DNA of 11,187 nucleotides from Candidatus Diapherotrites archaeon CG08_land_8_20_14_0_20_34_12 (GCA_002779065.1 PEXL01000014.1:1-11187), one strand, 5' to 3'. Shown: positions 1-5,102, numbered from the stretch's first letter. Notes: generated by a model not told the origin, from the letters alone. A program made the numbers and translations.

Positions 1-537
1 GCACCAGTAATTATTTTCTTTGATGAACTTGATTCTATTGCAGGGAACAGGGGCATCCATTTAGATTCAGGGGTTGGCAATAGGGTTTTAGACCAACTGC
101 TTACCGAACTTGATGGTTTAGAAGTATTGCAGAATGTTTTATTTATTACAGCTACCAACAGGCCCGATTTACTTGATCAATCTTTATTAAGGCCTGGCAG
201 AATTGACAAATTAATTTATATAGGCCCGCCGGATAAAACAGCAAGGGAAAAAATCTTGGAAGTGCATACAAAGAATGTTCCTTTGGCAAAAGAAGTTACA
301 ATAAAATTATTAGCTGAAAAAACTGAAGGTTTTTCCGGGGCAGATTTAGAAGGCCTTGTGCGAGAAGCAACCTTGTTGGCAATTGAGGAAAATGATTTAA
401 ATAAAAATAAAGTTTCACTGAAACATTTTGAGGCAATACTTGCAAGAGTAAAATCCACTATTAGCAGCCAGAGTGAACAAGCGTATTCTGAATTTAAACA
501 ACATTACAAAGATTACAAACCAAGCTATGTTGCATAA
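1..537 (+). CDS. CDC48/p97-type AAA+ ATPase, C-terminal fragment
   Basis: The gene enters from the left edge; 178 codons and the stop are visible. The fragment starts just before a Walker B motif (VIIFFDELDS, residues 3-12), followed by sensor 1 (ITATNRPD, about 49-56), the arginine-finger segment LRPGRID (63-69) and the C-terminal helical lid (EGFSGADLEGLVREA). Order and wording match the second ATPase domain (D2) of archaeal CDC48/VAT. That family is a hexameric ATP-driven unfoldase or segregase that feeds substrates to the proteasome and remodels protein complexes in the cytoplasm. The tail after the lid is a short charged helix ending in PSYVA. Walker A and the N-terminal and D1 domains lie outside the window, so a single-domain AAA+ relative cannot be excluded. 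It converges on the cupin gene with a 15-nt gap. Confidence 0.9.
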   Translation, partial: APVIIFFDELDSIAGNRGIHLDSGVGNRVLDQLLTELDGLEVLQNVLFITATNRPDLLDQSLLRPGRIDKLIYIGPPDKTAREKILEVHTKNVPLAKEVTIKLLAEKTEGFSGADLEGLVREATLLAIEENDLNKNKVSLKHFEAILARVKSTISSQSEQAYSEFKQHYKDYKPSYVA

Positions 538-552
538 TAAGTAGCTAATTAA

Positions 553-912
553 CTATTTTTTCATCACAGTTCCCTTTTCTGTAAATGATGGAACACAAAC
601 ACAGTAAAATTCCAAATTCTTGTTCCCTGTGTTTTCTATGTAATGGTTGCTATTTTTTGGAATCAGGATTGAATCCCCTTCTGCAACCTTTTGCTTTTCC
701 CTATCAATATGCATTATTCCAGTACCTTTTATTATGACATAAATTTCAAGGAATTTATGCAAATGCTCATTGGTTTTTCTGCCTTTTGGCAGGATTGCAT
801 ACGCTAAACTTACTTCTTTCAGGTTGAAAGTAGGTATGCCATATAATTCAGTTATTTTACAGCTATCTATGGCTGTAAAATATTTGCCTTTCTTTAGATT
901 TCTAATTTCCAT
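553..912 (-). CDS. Small single-domain cupin protein
   Basis: A 119-aa protein with one complete cupin_2 core. Cupin motif 1 is textbook: G44, then HLH (H50, H52), E56 and G63 at consensus spacing. Motif 2 reads G79 ... P85 ... H90 ... N94, with Asn where the usual Gly after Pro-x sits. H50, H52, E56 and H90 are the expected metal ligands, so a metal-binding beta-barrel is well supported. Substrate is not readable; stand-alone cupins of this size include sugar-phosphate isomerases, dioxygenases and small-molecule sensors. The start is supported by a TATA-like box 26 nt upstream and no Shine-Dalgarno site, so the mRNA is probably leaderless. It lies downstream of the M50 protease gene on the same strand but is separated from it by the 950-1092 hairpin element and has its own promoter. 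Confidence 0.88.
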   Translation of the reverse strand: MEIRNLKKGKYFTAIDSCKITELYGIPTFNLKEVSLAYAILPKGRKTNEHLHKFLEIYVIIKGTGIMHIDREKQKVAEGDSILIPKNSNHYIENTGNKNLEFYCVCVPSFTEKGTVMKK

Positions 913-933
913 ATTCCCAAAAATAATAACTTC

Positions 934-942
934 ATTATATTT
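934..942 (-). promoter_or_regulatory. TATA box for the cupin gene (leaderless)
   Basis: Minus-strand ATATAATG is centred about 26 nt upstream of the ATG at 912. This is the archaeal TBP-site spacing expected if transcription starts at the start codon. The box begins only 8 nt from the edge of the four-hairpin element, so the outer hairpin would abut the TFB/TBP site. Confidence 0.5.
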
Positions 943-949
943 TTAATTA

Positions 950-1092
950 TATCAAAAGACATTAATTATGATATTTTTTGAATGTCTTTTGATACAACTT
1001 AAAGCCTTGCTTTAAGTGTACAATTAAATCCTTTGGATTTAATTTGTAGCTATCAAAGGACAATTTTATACGATTATTTTTGTCCTTTGATA
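950..1092. repeat. Four-hairpin palindromic element with terminal inverted repeats
   Basis: Four consecutive inverted repeats fill this intergenic space. (1) TATCAAAAGACATT (950-963) pairs perfectly with 981-994 across a 17-nt loop. (2) ACTTAAAGC (997-1005) pairs with 1009-1017, triloop CTT. (3) AATTAAATCC (1022-1031) pairs with 1035-1044, triloop TTT. (4) TATCAAAGGACAA (1051-1063) pairs with 1080-1092 across 16 nt. Arms of hairpins 1 and 4 are near copies (TATCAAARGAC), so the outer ends also form terminal inverted repeats and a cloverleaf-like alternative fold is possible. TA occurs at both ends. It starts 11 nt past the protease stop and ends next to the cupin TATA box. It could be a small non-autonomous mobile element (MITE/PATE-like), a structured RNA, or a transcription boundary; the sequence does not decide. 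Confidence 0.75.
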
Positions 1093-1103
1093 TTAAATTT
1101 ATT

Positions 1104-1691
1104 TCAGAAAAATATAAAGTAAGCAAGTAACGGGACAAATATAATTGCCCATATCCTAACATCCCACATCATGACTTTGCTTCCGTCCAATGGCGGAACC
1201 GGAATCATATTGAAGAATGCTAAAAATAAATTAATCATCATTGTGTAAATTGCAATTGTATACAAAAATCCGCCTCCAGTTCCTATAATAAAAAAAGCAG
1301 TTAATACTGCAATTATTGCAATAATAATATTCATAGCCGGCCCGGCTAAAGAAATTATTCCATTCTGTTCTCTTGTAATATTAGGCCCATAAATATAAAC
1401 TGCACCAGGGGCAGCAAAAACAAATTTCCCTAAAGTAATAATTGGTAAAGCCAATGCTAATATTAATCCCCATTTCCATGCTCTGTATTCAGCATGCGCG
1501 CCATAATGTTTTGCAACCTGCCTGTGCCCTAATTCATGCAGAACAAAACCAGTGCCTACCCCAACAAGACTTATTGGCAAAGCAGTGGCAAAGGATAATA
1601 GATTTAATAAATTTGGGCTTAGCACAAATGCGAATGCTATGCTCACAGTAATCCAGCTTACAAAAAGGTCTTTCTTTTCTTTAGATTTCAT
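1104..1691 (-). CDS. M50-family site-2 protease-like membrane metalloprotease
   Basis: A 195-aa polytopic membrane protein. The zinc motif HELGH is at residues 52-56, at the end of a hydrophobic segment. The second family motif, NMIPVPPLDG (161-170), supplies the third zinc ligand, D169. Several hydrophobic stretches (about 13-33, 38-51, 75-98, 117-137, 143-162, 178-195) surround them. This is the minimal architecture of S2P/M50 intramembrane proteases, which cut substrate transmembrane helices inside the bilayer, often in regulated proteolysis. No PDZ or CBS domain is fused. The ATG at 1691 is preceded by a TATA box about 29 nt away and no Shine-Dalgarno site, consistent with a very short or absent leader. 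Its substrate is unknown. The gene is divergent from the pilin-like operon, which does not prove a functional link. Confidence 0.9.
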   Translation of the reverse strand: MKSKEKKDLFVSWITVSIAFAFVLSPNLLNLLSFATALPISLVGVGTGFVLHELGHRQVAKHYGAHAEYRAWKWGLILALALPIITLGKFVFAAPGAVYIYGPNITREQNGIISLAGPAMNIIIAIIAVLTAFFIIGTGGGFLYTIAIYTMMINLFLAFFNMIPVPPLDGSKVMMWDVRIWAIIFVPLLAYFIFF

Positions 1692-1715
1692 ATTATCTTA
1701 TTCTGCTTCACATTG

Positions 1716-1725
1716 TTTTAAATAA
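1716..1725. promoter_or_regulatory. Nearly symmetrical TATA box between divergent genes
   Basis: TTTTAAATAA sits in the 77-nt divergent spacer. Read on minus it lies about 29 nt before the protease ATG (1691). Read on plus it would place a transcript start near 1746, giving the pilin-like gene a short leader that contains its Shine-Dalgarno site. One TBP site may serve both directions. Confidence 0.45.
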
Positions 1726-1754
1726 CATTTCCTTCAATATTTAATTGCTAAGCT

Positions 1755-1761
1755 AGGAGGT
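1755..1761 (+). promoter_or_regulatory. Strong Shine-Dalgarno site
   Basis: AGGAGGT lies 7 nt before the ATG at 1769. It is the strongest ribosome binding site in the window and fixes the start of the 54-aa pilin-like protein. Confidence 0.8.
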
Positions 1762-1768
1762 TGGTTAG

Positions 1769-1933
1769 ATGGAAAATAATGCACAGATATCGTTAGAGAT
1801 GATTGTTTTATTAGCAGCAGTTATTGCACTTGTCCTTTTGATTGTAACCAGATTGCAGTCAACAGGCGAATCAGCAACAAAGAAGTTTGACACAAAAGTA
1901 AAGGAAGTGCTAAATGAAATCGAAGATATCTAA
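1769..1933 (+). CDS. Small class III signal peptide (pilin-like) protein, 54 aa
   Basis: A 54-aa protein with a strong ribosome binding site. The N-terminus is polar (MENNA), followed by QISLE (6-10) and a hydrophobic helix to about residue 27. This is the QxSxE pattern of archaeal class III signal peptides, which are processed by dedicated prepilin peptidases before the hydrophobic helix packs into a filament core. After the helix only about 27 residues remain, charged and helical (KKFDTKVKEVLNEIEDI), so the mature protein would be mostly a single alpha helix, like the shortest archaeal pilins. It has no cysteine. The last 20 nt overlap the next gene in another frame, so the two are probably translationally coupled. 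As the smallest and best ribosome-loaded member it is the best candidate here for a major filament subunit; that role is inference. Confidence 0.85.
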   Translation: MENNAQISLEMIVLLAAVIALVLLIVTRLQSTGESATKKFDTKVKEVLNEIEDI

Positions 1934-2345
1934 AGCCCAAATAAGTTTAGAATATCTGATAATACTAGCGGTTGCATTTTCTTTGCTTTCCTTGTTTCTT
2001 TATGGGGCAAATGATTTTACACATAAAGCACAGATGTCTCTTGAAAAACAGAAAGTAAAGCAATTTTATGAAAATCTGGATAATGCTATTGCTGAGTTGA
2101 ATTTATTTGGGGAAAATTCTTCAAAAATCCTAAAAATTGAAAATAAATTGCCATGGTTAATAAAAGTTAATTCACAAGATATTTCAATAACTGTGATTTC
2201 CGAAAAGTCTGAAACAGCAGGATTGACATCAGAGCTTTTTGGGCAAGTTATCTGCAAGGAATCAGAAATCCTTTGTGAAAAATGCTTTATTATCCTCAAA
2301 AAATCCAAAGGTTTTATTCAGTTAGAGTTCACTGATAAACAGTAA
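1914..2345 (+). CDS. Class III signal peptide (pilin-like) protein, 143 aa
   Basis: Begins with a short basic segment (MKSKISKA), then QISLE at 9-13 and a hydrophobic helix to about 30. This is the same class III processing motif as the preceding gene. The soluble part (about 35-143) is a charged helix (40-65) followed by a likely beta-rich region with three cysteines (C114, C121, C124). The fold is not recognised beyond pilin-like. The start lies inside the 54-aa gene, a 20-nt overlap that implies coupled expression. The 3' end overlaps the convergent pilin-like gene on minus by 17 nt, so opposing transcripts would be complementary at their ends. Likely exported and assembled in the cell surface; minor pilin is the simplest reading. 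Confidence 0.85.
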   Translation: MKSKISKAQISLEYLIILAVAFSLLSLFLYGANDFTHKAQMSLEKQKVKQFYENLDNAIAELNLFGENSSKILKIENKLPWLIKVNSQDISITVISEKSETAGLTSELFGQVICKESEILCEKCFIILKKSKGFIQLEFTDKQ

Positions 2346-2694
2346 CGGCTAACTTTGTTTTCATTTTTAAGCCAATTAACTCAGCACTTTCAGTTAATGT
2401 TCCGTCAGAATTTCCACAAAATTCGTTATTCAATAAAATTTCTGTGTTATTAACCTTTATTGCCCCACAATTTGCAGGAAATGCGAGTTCGAATTCTTCT
2501 GACATCTTTTCAATATTAAAAATTCCTTCCTTTAACCAGTATTTTAGCAGATCATGCTGCTTTTGTAGAATGTATAAGTCATCCAGTAGCTTTTTTGGCT
2601 TATCAAAATTCATGTCCAAAGCACTTATTATTAATATTAAAAATAAAATAGCTATTGTAGATTCCACCGTAAGTGTAAAACCAGATTTATTCAC
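2329..2694 (-). CDS. Prepilin-like protein with GFTLTVES processing region
   Basis: Last gene of the four-gene minus-strand operon. The chosen GTG start (2694) gives MNKSGFTLTVES followed by a hydrophobic helix (about 13-26). An in-frame TTG at 2703 would sit directly on the AAAGG Shine-Dalgarno sequence with no spacer, while the GTG has about 9 nt and gives an N-terminus like its neighbours. The G-F-T-L-x-x-E arrangement resembles type IV prepilins, here with an extra residue before Glu11. After the helix comes a charged helical segment (31-70) and a domain with a cysteine pair (C76, C93). With the GTG start it overlaps the upstream gene by 8 nt. Probably a minor pilin; the substrate of the filament is unknown. 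Length 121 aa. Confidence 0.8.
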   Translation of the reverse strand: MNKSGFTLTVESTIAILFLILIISALDMNFDKPKKLLDDLYILQKQHDLLKYWLKEGIFNIEKMSEEFELAFPANCGAIKVNNTEILLNNEFCGNSDGTLTESAELIGLKMKTKLAVTVYQ

Positions 2695-3016
2695 AAAAAC
2701 CAACCTTTAGAATTGCAGGATTGTTATCAAAAATAATTATTCTCTCTGCCCATAATGAACTTGTTTTGCAATCTTTTACATCATTTAAAATAATTTTACT
2801 ATTTTTGTCAAAACTTAACAAATCAATATCAAGAAATTTTTTTGCAGATGCATCAGCAAGAAACAATAGCTGTTGTTTTTCATCAAATTCCTTTAGCATT
2901 ATTTTTTGCTTTTCAAGAATATTAAAAATTGCATTAACTGCAATGCTCAAAAATAGCATCATTAGCAAAAAAGCAGCCATTGAATCTATTGAGAAAAGCA
3001 ATCCTTTTTCATCCAT
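2687..3016 (-). CDS. Prepilin-like protein, KGLLFSIDS type
   Basis: A 109-aa protein starting MDEKGLLFSIDS, then a hydrophobic helix (about 13-32), a long charged amphipathic helix (34-62) and a short C-terminal domain with cysteines C83 and C108. The N-terminal layout (few charged residues, KG, then S-x-D with an acidic residue at the head of the hydrophobic helix) matches class III/type IV prepilins, with Asp instead of Glu. The ATG lies 4 nt after the stop of the preceding gene, whose end supplies the ribosome binding site (AAAGG, 8 nt spacing). The tight spacing shows it is co-expressed with its three operon partners. No specific family recognised beyond pilin-like. Confidence 0.8.
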   Translation of the reverse strand: MDEKGLLFSIDSMAAFLLMMLFLSIAVNAIFNILEKQKIMLKEFDEKQQLLFLADASAKKFLDIDLLSFDKNSKIILNDVKDCKTSSLWAERIIIFDNNPAILKVGFCE

Positions 3017-3020
3017 GGTT

Positions 3021-3272
3021 TCAACCTTTATTCATGTCAAATATTATTTTGCTGAAATTCTTCGCACCGCAATTTTCTTTAGAATTAATAATGCTTGTAG
3101 TGGAATATGCTGAATTTGCAATAGCTGAACAATAAGAATCCCTTGTTTTTTCAGAAAGCTTTAGAATTAAACCATCCTTTTCAAATCTTTGAAAATTAAT
3201 TAATAATAACCCTATTATTCCGACAAAAATCAAAATAGAAATTAAGAATTCAAGGCTAATTTGCCCACGCAT
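3021..3272 (-). CDS. Class III signal peptide (pilin-like) protein, 83 aa
   Basis: Starts MRGQISLEFLI, a near-perfect class III motif (G-Q-x-S-x-E), then a hydrophobic helix to about residue 26. The remaining 55 residues form a charged segment and a small domain with two cysteines (C48, C68). The start codon is 1 nt after the stop of the upstream gene, and GGTGA at the end of that gene gives a ribosome binding site about 8 nt away, so translation is probably coupled. By motif and size this is the most pilin-like member of the minus-strand operon. Confidence 0.85.
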   Translation of the reverse strand: MRGQISLEFLISILIFVGIIGLLLINFQRFEKDGLILKLSEKTRDSYCSAIANSAYSTTSIINSKENCGAKNFSKIIFDMNKG

Positions 3273-3273
3273 A

Positions 3274-3801
3274 TTAATTCACCCAGATAGTGTAATCCGT
3301 TTTTATTTTAAAAAAAGCAGCCACATCATCAAAATTTATTTCACAGGAAGGTTCTAGATTTTTTAAAAGGCCGGCATGCATAGTTACTTCCACTAAAAAA
3401 TCATAACCCTCGTTTAGATTTACTGAAATCAGGTCAGATATTTCTTTTTGGTTTATTTTTCTTTTCTCTTTTGCGGTTTTGTCATATATAAAGCAAGATA
3501 TGTTATCCTTAGTATTGCTGATTTCATTAAAATAATACAAAAGATTTTCTGCTATCTGCATTTTTATTATAAAAGGGTCCTTATTCCCTAAAATAAGAGA
3601 ATCTTTTACGGTTTCAATTATTATTTTTTCAACATTTATCTCTATTTCACTTCTTATAAAATCTGCTTTCTCTGCCTTTATTGTTTGGATTACCGCTTTT
3701 TGCAATAATGCTTCATTATTCAAAGATTGCTGAATTATTGAAAAATAAATTGTGCAAAATGCCAGCAATAAAGCTAAACTAAATATGCCTTTTTCATTCA
3801 T
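3274..3801 (-). CDS. Largest prepilin-like protein of the operon, no acidic residue after the cleavage region
   Basis: First gene of the minus operon. The ATG at 3801 was chosen because AGGGG sits 6 nt upstream; the in-frame TTG at 3807 would overlap the ribosome binding site region. The 175-aa product starts MNEKGIFSLALLLAF, with a hydrophobic helix to about 23, a long charged helical region (25-70) and a larger C-terminal domain with cysteines C103 and C153. KG-x-x-S-x is shared with its neighbours, but the position normally Glu/Asp is Ala10, and the helix contains C16. In bacterial type II secretion the largest minor pseudopilin (GspK) also lacks Glu5 and caps the tip; a similar role here is inference by analogy only. 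Exported surface protein in any case. Confidence 0.8.
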   Translation of the reverse strand: MNEKGIFSLALLLAFCTIYFSIIQQSLNNEALLQKAVIQTIKAEKADFIRSEIEINVEKIIIETVKDSLILGNKDPFIIKMQIAENLLYYFNEISNTKDNISCFIYDKTAKEKRKINQKEISDLISVNLNEGYDFLVEVTMHAGLLKNLEPSCEINFDDVAAFFKIKTDYTIWVN

Positions 3802-3807
3802 AACCAA

Positions 3808-3812
3808 CCCCT
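3808..3812 (-). promoter_or_regulatory. Shine-Dalgarno site deciding the start of the minus pilin operon
   Basis: AGGGG on minus, 6 nt before the ATG at 3801. It makes the ATG more likely than the TTG two codons upstream. A T-rich TTTTTTAATTC stretch (about 3837-3847, minus) could be the promoter, giving a transcript start near 3815. Confidence 0.55.
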
Positions 3813-3888
3813 AGCAAATAAAATTCTGTGATGAATGAATTAAAAAAGTAGTGATAAACTTCTAAGTTGTTTTTTTGTTATATTGTGT

Positions 3889-4197
3889 TTAGATTATGAA
3901 CAATATAATCAGTAAAACAAATGCAATTGTTGCGACAGTTCTATTATAGTAAGCTACAAGACCAAAAACAGCTGGTGCGAGTATCATAAATGGCGCTAAA
4001 TTCGGAAATCTCAATATAGTTATTGCACCAAAAACAGCACCAATAGTAAATAAGAAGAATAAGAAAGCCATGAAAGTGCTTATTTTTTGCCCTATGTATT
4101 CATGTATTTTATTGAATAATTGATCTACAGTATTGCTGCTACTACCAGTACTTGCTGGAGTAGCTGGGGTTTCATGTTCTGTATGCGCATCTGCCAT
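3889..4197 (-). CDS. Small membrane protein with Thr/Ser/Pro-rich N-terminus
   Basis: A 102-aa protein of unrecognised family. Residues 1-24 are low complexity, rich in Thr, Ser, Ala, Pro and His/Glu. Residues 24-40 form an amphipathic helix (VDQLFNKIHEYIGQKI). Three hydrophobic segments follow (about 41-62, 67-84, 87-102), the last reaching the C-terminus. Likely an integral membrane protein with a soluble N-terminal tail. There is no ribosome binding site; a TTTAAAT box 27 nt upstream of the ATG points to a leaderless transcript. The box overlaps the 3' end of the 56-aa ORF upstream. It lies between the pilin-like operon and other genes on the same strand, which allows but does not show a role in filament assembly. 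Confidence 0.7.
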   Translation of the reverse strand: MADAHTEHETPATPASTGSSSNTVDQLFNKIHEYIGQKISTFMAFLFFLFTIGAVFGAITILRFPNLAPFMILAPAVFGLVAYYNRTVATIAFVLLIILFII

Positions 4198-4217
4198 AAT
4201 TCATTATTGTTGAAGAA

Positions 4218-4388
4218 CTAATTTAAATGCATAGCTCCCTTCATTTCCAGAATAGTTAATAACTCAAAGGTAAGATTTCTTGAGATTTTATCCCTTCCCA
4301 TTAATAATCTCTCAAAGATTAGGTCTTTTCTTGCCCTTAATTCAGCAATGTTCATATCAAGCAAATCAAACTTATTTGTTAACCTCAT
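4218..4388 (-). CDS. Hypothetical 56-aa helical protein
   Basis: A short ORF starting MRLTNKFDLLDMNIAE and ending GAMHLN. It is charged, rich in Leu, Arg and Glu, predicted mainly helical, with no transmembrane segment and no low complexity. GGTGG lies 4 nt before the ATG and a GTTTAAAAG box about 35 nt upstream, so both initiation signals exist. It ends 20 nt before the next gene on the same strand and accounts for the otherwise empty 4198-4430 stretch. Family unknown. Support is composition and signals only, so it could be a chance ORF. Confidence 0.5.
   Translation of the reverse strand: MRLTNKFDLLDMNIAELRARKDLIFERLLMGRDKISRNLTFELLTILEMKGAMHLN
4221..4228 (-). promoter_or_regulatory. TATA box for the small membrane protein
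   Basis: ATTTAAAT centred about 27 nt upstream of the ATG at 4197, typical for a leaderless archaeal start. It lies inside the last codons of the 56-aa ORF. Confidence 0.45.
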
Positions 4389-4462
4389 TAAACCACCAAC
4401 TGAATAACTATTTTGCCCCTTTTAAACAAGAGGAGAGAGTAGATTTCCGCTGAACCAACCGC

Positions 4463-4514
4463 TTTTCTTTCTTTTTCTAAAAGAAAGAAAATCAGTTGCG
4501 CAAAAGAAAGAAAA
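4463..4514. terminator. Perfect polypyrimidine/polypurine hairpin plus direct repeat
   Basis: TTTTCTTTCTTTT (4463-4475) pairs perfectly with AAAAGAAAGAAAA (4479-4491) around a 3-nt loop. The purine arm is repeated exactly at 4502-4514. On minus, downstream of the gene ending at 4553, this reads as two T-rich tracts (4502-4514 first, then 4479-4491), the signal archaeal RNA polymerase uses for termination; the hairpin itself is not required in archaea. The rest of 4431-4552 holds no gene that I can support. Confidence 0.5.
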
Positions 4515-4552
4515 AATATAGGTTGCTGAAAGAAAAGAGAAAGCTACTTTTA

Positions 4553-4999
4553 CTATCTTATTTTTGGAAAACCGTATTTTGCCCCAATTTCATTCAATAT
4601 CCTTTTCGCATCAGGATTACGCAAAACAACTCCCCCTAAATATGTTGCAGATATTCTCCAATTCTCTTCTGCATCTTCGCCCAAGCCGAAAGTATCTAAG
4701 TCCTGCACAAATACTTGCCTTCCTTGTCTTGTGGTTATTTCATTAAAAACATCTGCGCGAAATCCAATATCATCCCCTATGGGTCTAAGATATAGGCCGG
4801 CTTTTGCCAATTTTGCTGTTGCTTCAGCAGCTTGCATAAATACAAGACGCTCAGTTTCGTCCCTCAAATCAAGTCCGCTTATTAAATCACTAGTCCTTAG
4901 GAATTTAGTGTAATGCCCTGGTGCTGAAGGGTTACCTAAACTCTTAACAAAGGGCTCCATCACAATATATTTTTGCCCATTAGTTTCTAAGAATTCCAT
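4553..4999 (-). CDS. Unrecognised protein, possible kinase-fold remnant
   Basis: 148 aa from the first ATG of the open frame. IVMEPFV (12-18) resembles the hinge of protein kinase folds. A helix (about 48-67) is followed by a stretch like a catalytic-loop region (about 70-83), then VFVQDLDTFG (about 96-105), which resembles the beta strand and D-x-G metal site. No lysine-bearing N-lobe and no HRD motif are seen, so it would be a degenerate or pseudokinase-like fragment. The assignment is weak and pattern-based. The open frame continues upstream of this ATG without a stop to 5080 and reads like protein, so the true N-terminus is probably at 5102 in a different frame (see the separate entry). 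No ribosome binding site precedes the ATG at 4999. T-rich sequence follows the stop. Confidence 0.5.
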   Translation of the reverse strand: MEFLETNGQKYIVMEPFVKSLGNPSAPGHYTKFLRTSDLISGLDLRDETERLVFMQAAEATAKLAKAGLYLRPIGDDIGFRADVFNEITTRQGRQVFVQDLDTFGLGEDAEENWRISATYLGGVVLRNPDAKRILNEIGAKYGFPKIR

Positions 5000-5102
5000 T
5001 TTAGGGTGCCTTGCGTCGCTTTTATCAAGCCTTCTGATGACTTCTTGTATGTGCTCACCAGAAAGCTTTTTTAGCTGTGCTTATCCTTCTTGCTGCAGGC
5101 AT
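5000..5102 (-). pseudogene. Out-of-frame N-terminal extension of the 4553-4999 gene
   Basis: An ATG at 5102 opens a frame MPAARRISTAKK that ends after three more codons at TGA. The A6 run on minus (5067-5072) lies at the break. Removing one A joins it to LSGEHIQEVIRRLDKSDARH, which runs in frame into the ATG at 4999. The joined product would be about 182 aa. A TATA-like AATAAATTTGTA is centred about 25 nt before the ATG at 5102, matching the leaderless pattern of neighbouring genes. Explanations are a sequencing or assembly indel, a recent frameshift mutation, or slippage at the A6 run. The sequence alone cannot choose. Confidence 0.5.

Noticed and set aside
950..1092. tRNA or known cloverleaf RNA
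   Set aside because: The fold is suggestive, but there is no T-loop consensus, no anticodon arm and no acceptor end; the symmetry comes from repeated arms.
950..1092. CRISPR array
   Set aside because: Repeat copies alternate in orientation and spacing is not regular; no cas genes nearby.
962..1162. Open frame of 66 codons on minus across the hairpin element
   Set aside because: Its first part is a shadow of the protease C-terminus and the rest is translated palindromic repeat; no initiation signals.
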